A DNA stretch of 23,598 bases. Source: JBMDXB01 sp048594975. Its GTDB lineage: Bacteria; Acidobacteriota; Vicinamibacteria; Vicinamibacterales; 2-12-FULL-66-21. Shown here in pieces: positions 19,946 through 23,598 of the stretch (position 1 is its first letter; every line of letters begins with the position of its first letter). The stretch is taken from contig JBMDXQ010000059.1 in NCBI GenBank assembly GCA_048594975.1, positions 1 to 23,598 of the forward strand, given 5' to 3'. Below the pieces are notes generated by a model. It had not been told where the DNA came from and searched no databases. It saw only the letters and a list, made by a program, of their open reading frames with translations. The translations under genes were made by a program, and so were the position numbers.

Positions 19946-20692
19946 TCACCGCGCCATCAGCGCGAACACACCCCAGCCCAGGTATTCACGCGTGTAAGCG
20001 GCGTAGCGCCCGGGTTCCGAGGTCAGTTTGGCTCGAACGTCGTTCGCGAACTCGTCGCCCGGATTCGCTTCGAGCCATCGGCGCATGGTGAGCCATTTGG
20101 CTGCCTCGTATCTGTCCCAGTCGTCTTGGGCAGCCAGGACCATTTCAACCACGTCGTAGCCAAGGTGCCCGAAAGACGCGAGAAGTTCTGGAAGCACGAG
20201 AAAGTCGGAGATTGAGTTGGCAAGACACCGCTTGGCAACATCTTCAGTCGGCGGTACCTGCCGCCAGTAGGGATGGCCAATGAGGATGATCCCTCCGGTG
20301 CGCAGGCTCCGCGCCAGCAGCTCGATCGTCCCGTTGACTCCACCGCCGATCCACGTGGCACCGACACAGGCTGCCACACTGGCCTTCTCGTGAGAGACAT
20401 AGCCGGCAGCGTCGCCATGTATGAACGTGACTCGCTCGGCGACACCGAGTTCTTCAGCACGGAGTTTCGCTTGCTCGGTGAACAGCTGGCTCATGTCGAC
20501 GCCGATGCCGATGATGCCGTGATCGCGTGCCCAGGTGCACAGCATCTCCCCCGAACCGCTGCCGAGGTCGAGCACTCGGGCCCCCGGTTCCAGACGCAGC
20601 GCCGCGCCGAGAGTGGCCAGCTTTTCGGGTGTGATCGGGTTGTGGATGCGGTGAGCACTTTCAGTGATGTTGAATATCCGTGGGATGTCCAT
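19946..20692 (-). CDS. Class I SAM-dependent methyltransferase
   Basis: 248 residues from ATG 20692 (MDIPRIFNITESAHRIHNPI); a TTG eleven codons upstream is also possible. Motif I is VLDLGSGSGEMLCTWA, motif II IGIGVDMSQLFTEQA and the post-motif VTFIHGDAAGYV, followed by VGATWIGGGVNGTIELLARS with LRTGGIILIGHPYW. This is a Rossmann-fold methyltransferase of the small-molecule type (sarcosine/UbiE-like groups), with no cysteines in the ArsM positions, so arsenic is not its obvious substrate. AGGA lies 11 bases before the ATG, a loose ribosome binding site. It lies between TA modules. Confidence 0.88.
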   Translation of the reverse strand: MDIPRIFNITESAHRIHNPITPEKLATLGAALRLEPGARVLDLGSGSGEMLCTWARDHGIIGIGVDMSQLFTEQAKLRAEELGVAERVTFIHGDAAGYVSHEKASVAACVGATWIGGGVNGTIELLARSLRTGGIILIGHPYWRQVPPTEDVAKRCLANSISDFLVLPELLASFGHLGYDVVEMVLAAQDDWDRYEAAKWLTMRRWLEANPGDEFANDVRAKLTSEPGRYAAYTREYLGWGVFALMAR

Positions 20693-20807
20693 GGTGAAGA
20701 ATTTCCTACTCGCTAGGTGCCTCAACGGCCCGCCGGATCTATGACGGTGTCCGCGGGGCCCCGGAAGATGCGCGCCTCGTCGCGGGGCTGCGACAATAAC
20801 CAGGCCG

Positions 20808-20825
20808 AGCTGCAGGAATGCAGCT
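20808..20825. terminator. Hairpin after the relE-type toxin operon
   Basis: AGCTGCA (20808-20814) pairs with TGCAGCT (20819-20825) around a four-base loop. It lies 40 bases past the end of the minus-strand RelE gene and before the methyltransferase start. No T-run follows, so it may be a weak terminator or RNA-stabilising stem. Confidence 0.45.
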
Positions 20826-20865
20826 GACGATCACTTCAGCGCCACGGACGGATTCGGCCGGGGTT

Positions 20866-21126
20866 TCATCGATACACGTCCTTCCGATCGCCGATCTTCA
20901 CGACCGTGACAATGAGCTCGTCGTCGCGAATTAGGTAGATGACGCGGTAGTGTCGGGCGCGGACGCGCCAGAGGCCTTCGGCGCCCGCGAGCGTGACGCA
21001 TCCTGGAGGACGAGGGTTACTGGCGAGCGCCACGAGAGCCGCCGCGATCATCTCTCGCGCCTGGTGCGGCAGCGCTGCGAATTGCCGCTCGGCGGCAGGC
21101 GTCAAGACGACGCGGTACGCAGCCAT
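20866..21126 (-). CDS. RelE/ParE-family toxin
   Basis: 86 residues. The RelE fold pattern is complete: YRVVLTPAAERQFAALPHQA, then MIAAALVALASNPRPPGCV, GLWRVRARHYRVIYLIRDDE and VVKIGDRKDVYR. The Arg-rich strand (WRVRARHYRVIY) and the final HR/DR..VY strand are the usual mRNA-binding and catalytic elements of RelE-like RNases. It begins ten bases after the antitoxin stop in the same operon. Intact. Confidence 0.9.
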   Translation of the reverse strand: MAAYRVVLTPAAERQFAALPHQAREMIAAALVALASNPRPPGCVTLAGAEGLWRVRARHYRVIYLIRDDELIVTVVKIGDRKDVYR

Positions 21127-21136
21127 TCAGCCGCGC

Positions 21137-21502
21137 CTACCGCCGGCGACGATCGGTTGAGGTCTTTGGAGAACGCTTCGCACTGACGCGTGTTCGTCGA
21201 GTGCGACGCGTCCGGCCGGCCCGCGGCGTCGGTTTGGCGAGCAGATGGTCCAATCCGTACTTCTGCAGCACCAGCTCGAGGGGAACAGTTCCGGCGTCTT
21301 CCGCCTCGGCGAGTGCGGCCTGCGCGTCCCGCAGATCTGCTGCATCGTCGGTCGCTTCCAGGCGCCTCAGGTCATCTGTCGAAACGATCGCCGCGACAGG
21401 CTTACCATGACGTTCGACGACGACCCGCTCCCCTCCGTATTCGGCGCGACGGAGGAGATCGGAAAATCGATTCTTTGCTTCGGCGACGGTCATGGTAGCC
21501 AT
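21137..21502 (-). CDS. Phd/YefM-family antitoxin
   Basis: 121 residues. The N-terminal Phd domain is MTVAEAKNRFSDLLRRAEYG followed by GERVVVERHGKPVAAIVSTD and DLRRLEA. The rest is an acidic helix (DAQAALAEAEDAGTVPLE) and a strongly basic tail (PRAGRTRRTRRTRVSAKRS) not usual in short Phd proteins; it may add DNA or RNA binding. Start is ATG 21502; ATG 21493, three codons in, is an alternative that would leave room for a leader. Paired with the RelE-family toxin. Confidence 0.88.
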   Translation of the reverse strand: MATMTVAEAKNRFSDLLRRAEYGGERVVVERHGKPVAAIVSTDDLRRLEATDDAADLRDAQAALAEAEDAGTVPLELVLQKYGLDHLLAKPTPRAGRTRRTRRTRVSAKRSPKTSTDRRRR

Positions 21503-21503
21503 A

Positions 21504-21528
21504 GGCCATTATGGCCCACTATGGCCCA
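21504..21528 (-). promoter_or_regulatory. Operator and promoter of the phd/relE pair
   Basis: GGCCAT-T-ATGGCC (21504-21516) is a perfect inverted repeat, and ATGGCCCA occurs at 21511-21518 and 21521-21528, one helical turn apart. On the minus strand CATAAT (21513-21508) is a near-consensus -10 box inside the palindrome. Such stacked half-sites suit cooperative Phd binding and autorepression. Confidence 0.6.
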
Positions 21529-21574
21529 TTTAGCCAGTATGGACAAGCGCTCATCCGCCGTACCGATTGCGCTG

Positions 21575-21592
21575 TGTACATCATGATGTACA
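21575..21592 (+). promoter_or_regulatory. 18-base perfect palindrome over the start of the broken antitoxin
   Basis: TGTACATCATGATGTACA reads the same on both strands and covers the candidate start codons at 21583, 21586 and 21592. It is placed as a TA autoregulatory operator. Confidence 0.6.
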
Positions 21593-21860
21593 TGTGGTAC
21601 TCGATCGCCGAAGTCCGATCCGGCTGCCCAGCCTTGTCGAGGCGGAATCGGGCATTGAAGTCGAACTGACTCGCCGAAGCCAGCCGGTAGCCGTGCTGGT
21701 GTCACACCGCGAATTCGAGCGGCTTCGAGGAAAGCGTCTGCATGTCAGCGACGCCTATCGGAAGTTCCTCGAGCGGCACTCCCTCGAGGAGATCGACGTT
21801 GAAGATGACTTCGCCATTTCCGCTCGTGACCGGACGACGGGACGCAAGGTGTCACTGTGA
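21583..21860 (+). pseudogene. Phd-type VapB antitoxin with an early frameshift
   Basis: From ATG 21583 (or 21592) the frame gives WYSIAEVRS and then leaves the family. The next frame continues RLPSLVEAESGIEVELTRRS, QPVAVLVSHREFERLRGKRL, SDAYRKFLERHSLEEIDVED and DRTTGRKVSL. Together these are a Phd-type antitoxin of the kind paired with PIN toxins. Loss of one base near 21618-21621 explains the break. It ends with TGA 21858-21860, overlapping the GTG of a VapC stub. The palindrome at its start suggests it was once autoregulated. Confidence 0.7.
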
Positions 21861-21910
21861 CGCTCGGACATTTTCTCGACACCAGCATCGACTGCGGACT
21901 GACGCTCTGA
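21857..21910 (+). pseudogene. VapC stub, 17 codons
   Basis: GTG 21857 overlaps the antitoxin stop and opens VTLGHFLDTSI, the first strand and catalytic Asp of a PIN toxin, then ends at TGA 21908-21910 after DCGLTL. The rest of the toxin is gone and the short-chain dehydrogenase gene starts 13 bases later, so a deletion or insertion joined the two. Confidence 0.6.
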
Positions 21911-21923
21911 TCGGCAGCACTTC

Positions 21924-22691
21924 ATGGCTCGCATTTTCATCACCGGCAGCACGGACGGCTTGGGTCGTGCCGCCGCTCGGGCGCTGATCGGTGAGGGACA
22001 TGAAGTTGTTCTGCACGCGCGTTCTCGGGAGCGCGCGTCAGCGGTCGATGACCTAGCGCCGCAGTCCGCTGGCGTCGTCGTCGGCGACCTGAGTCGCGCA
22101 GTCGACACCCGCACCGTCGCTGATCAGGTGAACACGATCGGACGGATGGACGCGGTCATTCACAATGCTGGCGCGTATTCCACGAAAGGCCGATCGCCGA
22201 CATCAGAGGGACACCCGGCCATCATTGCGGTCAACATCCTCGCGCCCTACCTGCTCACCGCGCTGATCGAACGTCCGCGCCGGCTGGTGTACCTCAGTAG
22301 CGGCATGCATCGTGGCGGTGTTGCCTCGCTGCACGATACTGATTGGATCGAGCGGCGCTGGAACTCGAGCCAGGCGTACTCGGACAGCAAGCTCTATGTA
22401 ACTGCTTTCGCGTTCGCCGTTGCGCGATGCTGGCCCGACGTTCTGAGCAATGCCGTCGATCCCGGCTGGGTTGCGACAAAGATGGGCGGGCCGGGGGCGC
22501 CGGATGACTTCGAGAAGGGGTATCTCACGCAAGCGTGGCTTGCGGTCACCGAGGATCCTCGGGCGACCGTCTCCGGCCGGTACTGGCATCACCGCCGACC
22601 GCAATCGCCGGCCAGGGGAGTCTCTGATCCTCGCTTTCAAGACGAGCTCTTGGCGAAGCTCGCGGAAATGACCGGAGTGTCGCTGTTCTAA
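21924..22691 (+). CDS. Short-chain dehydrogenase/reductase
   Basis: 255 residues, typical for classical SDRs. The cofactor loop TGSTDGLG is at 7-14, the NAG motif at 81-83, and the catalytic set is Ser125/Ser126 (LVYLSSGMH), Tyr152 and Lys156 (AYSDSKLYV). DPGWVATKMGG follows as usual. The Arg32-Ser-Arg-Arg-like stretch after the second strand (HARSRERA) favours NADPH. Substrate unknown. No clear ribosome binding site precedes ATG 21924. Convergent with the following gene. Confidence 0.93.
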   Translation: MARIFITGSTDGLGRAAARALIGEGHEVVLHARSRERASAVDDLAPQSAGVVVGDLSRAVDTRTVADQVNTIGRMDAVIHNAGAYSTKGRSPTSEGHPAIIAVNILAPYLLTALIERPRRLVYLSSGMHRGGVASLHDTDWIERRWNSSQAYSDSKLYVTAFAFAVARCWPDVLSNAVDPGWVATKMGGPGAPDDFEKGYLTQAWLAVTEDPRATVSGRYWHHRRPQSPARGVSDPRFQDELLAKLAEMTGVSLF

Positions 22692-22766
22692 GCGCTACGC
22701 ACCCGCGGGGACCAACGACTCAAGTTGAGCAGACCACATTCATTTTCCATCCGGCGAGTCGCCAGA

Positions 22767-23297
22767 TTACGCAGGAACGTACGCTAACCTGATCACATCC
22801 TCGCCAATCCGATCGTGAGCCATAAGGCGGAGCGGCGGCCGGGGCCCCGCGAAGTATGGCTTGCCGTGACCAAGCACGACGGGGAGCAGGTAGATTCGAT
22901 ACTCATCGACCAAGCCAAGTTCCGTCAGGCTATGCGCCAGATGCGGGCCAGCAACTTCGATCTCCCCGTCGCGCTCGGCCTTCAGCTTGCGAATCGCGCC
23001 CTCGAGATCATCCTCAACGAGCGTGGCGTTGGGGCCGACCGACTTCAACGAGCGCGAGACGACCCATTTCGGCTGCCTCCGCCACGCCGCCGCGAAGGCG
23101 CGTTGCTCCGCATCCCATTCACGATGATCATCGTCCCAGTAACGCATGACCTCATACATTGTGCAACCGTATACACTGCCCGCCTGCCTCTGAGCCTCCT
23201 CGATGAAGTGGCGGAAGAGCGTGGGGCTTGGCGCAAACGCCATATGGTCAACGTAGCCGTCCAGGGACTGGTTCATTCCGAACACGAGCTGAGCCAT
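22767..23297 (-). CDS. Dihydrofolate reductase-like (RibD C-terminal domain) protein
   Basis: 176 residues from ATG 23297, with AAGGAAG just upstream on the minus strand. MAQLVFGMNQSLDGYVDHMA is the opening of the DHFR-like RibD_C family. It continues with AGSVYGCTMYEVMRYWDDDH, PKWVVSRSL, DDLEGAIRKLKAERDGEIEV, AGPHLAHSLTELGLVDEYRI and YLLPVVLGHGKPYF. This is the YyaP/YwjB-type family, probable NADPH-dependent reductases of unknown substrate. The frame runs open upstream but that part is not family-like. A 17-base tandem repeat lies in the upstream region. Confidence 0.93.
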   Translation of the reverse strand: MAQLVFGMNQSLDGYVDHMAFAPSPTLFRHFIEEAQRQAGSVYGCTMYEVMRYWDDDHREWDAEQRAFAAAWRRQPKWVVSRSLKSVGPNATLVEDDLEGAIRKLKAERDGEIEVAGPHLAHSLTELGLVDEYRIYLLPVVLGHGKPYFAGPRPPLRLMAHDRIGEDVIRLAYVPA

Positions 23298-23360
23298 GCC
23301 ACTTCCTTTCTCTCGCGGCACATCCGCGGTTCTGATTGCGGTAGGGCAGCGGACAAGTGC

Positions 23361-23411
23361 AGCGCTGTGGTGAGTACCGCGCTGTGGTGAGTACAGCGCG
23401 GTAGTGACGTT
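23361..23411. repeat. 17-base tandem repeat upstream of the DHFR-like gene
   Basis: GCGCTGTGGTGAGTAC occurs at 23362-23377 and 23379-23394, with period 17, and a decayed third copy (GCGCGGTAGTGACGTT) at 23396-23411. Placement 64 or more bases before the start at 23297 would suit a regulator-binding array, but expansion by slippage is equally possible. Confidence 0.7.
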
Positions 23412-23505
23412 CATATGGGCCGAGGCCCTCGGAGACGATCCCGTCCAAGGCGTCGCGAATGGTGCGTAGTGAAGAGCCAGGCGGCCGACCGCGAGATCGA
23501 CGACT
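23412..23505. other. Unassigned stretch near the right edge
   Basis: Together with the repeat, about 200 bases upstream of the DHFR-like gene. The minus strand has an open frame (TIRDALDGIVSEGLGPYERH) that is coding-like in part, but I cannot assign it. Confidence 0.3.
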
Positions 23506-23598
23506 TCATGACCGTTCCACGCTCGCGCCCAGGGTGACGAGAAGCTCGTCCAGCTGCTCGAACTGCTCGCTGAACCCACCTGTACTCCCGGAGGCGAT
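23506..23598 (-). CDS. C-terminal end of an unidentified protein, partial
   Basis: The minus strand is open from the window edge, 30 residues: GGFSEQFEQLDELLVTLGAS then VERS and TGA at 23508-23506. The amphipathic final helix resembles the C-terminus of SRPBCC/AHSA1-type proteins, which often neighbour DHFR-like genes, but it is too short to assign. Confidence 0.35.
   Translation of the reverse strand: MASGSTGGFSEQFEQLDELLVTLGASVERS

Noticed and set aside
19946..20692. A second arsenic methyltransferase
   Set aside because: The protein is a SAM methyltransferase but lacks the conserved ArsM cysteines and lies far from the ars operon.
15500..22000. Integron cassette array, suggested by many small TA genes
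   Set aside because: Genes lie in both orientations, and no integrase or repeated attC-like elements were seen.
1..23598. CRISPR array
   Set aside because: No regularly spaced direct repeats with spacers; the only tandem arrays are the 48-base and 17-base repeats reported.

Overview
The window is GC-rich bacterial chromosome or metagenome sequence. GC-biased third codon positions, long antisense shadow frames, Acr3-type arsenic export, two ArsR types and many toxin-antitoxin (TA) modules suggest a soil, sediment or subsurface bacterium, for example from Acidobacteriota or a similar GC-rich phylum. No taxonomic marker gene is present, so this is inference only.

Layout. (1) 1-2110: the 3' part of a FAD amine oxidase, a decayed MbcA/ParS-type antitoxin fragment and a complete VapBC-like pair. 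(2) 2499-12112: a large arsenic island built around a divergent promoter at 4090-4171. Leftward run arsR, arsN2 (N-acetyltransferase) and a metallophosphatase, joined by one-base TAATG overlaps. Rightward run arsM (As(III) methyltransferase), a second arsR of a different cysteine type, arsD, arsA, acr3, a pyrroline-5-carboxylate-reductase-like oxidoreductase and a protein with two tandem C_GCAxxG_C_C redox domains. These are followed, same strand and short spacing, by an ECF sigma factor, a DGC-domain metal-binding protein and a DUF2892 membrane protein. A hairpin closes the run at 12146-12181. (3) 12203-16500: a small membrane protein, a frameshifted metallo-beta-lactamase-fold gene, a RES-toxin pseudogene with an intact long Xre/MbcA/ParS-type antitoxin, the 3' end of a tRNA-Pro-like gene (15279-15306), an AbrB-type antitoxin with a broken VapC, and scraps of a Phd antitoxin and an aldehyde dehydrogenase. 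(4) 16551-21910: a TA-dense stretch with Fic, BrnTA, a truncated ribbon-helix-helix antitoxin, FitAB-like VapBC, an antitoxin with a broken ParE, a methyltransferase, Phd/RelE, and a frameshifted antitoxin with a 17-codon VapC stub. (5) 21924-23598: a short-chain dehydrogenase, a dihydrofolate-reductase-like protein and an unidentified partial reading frame.

How it works together. ArsR repressors sense As(III). ArsD hands As(III) to the ArsA ATPase, which would energise Acr3 efflux. ArsM methylates As(III) and ArsN2 probably acetylates an organoarsenical. The extra redox and metal-binding genes and the sigma factor look like an accessory thiol/metal layer not found in classical ars operons; their role is inferred from position only. 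The flanks look like a mobile-element or TA graveyard: several toxins carry small indels while their antitoxins stay open, and a tRNA 3' end could mark an old integration site.
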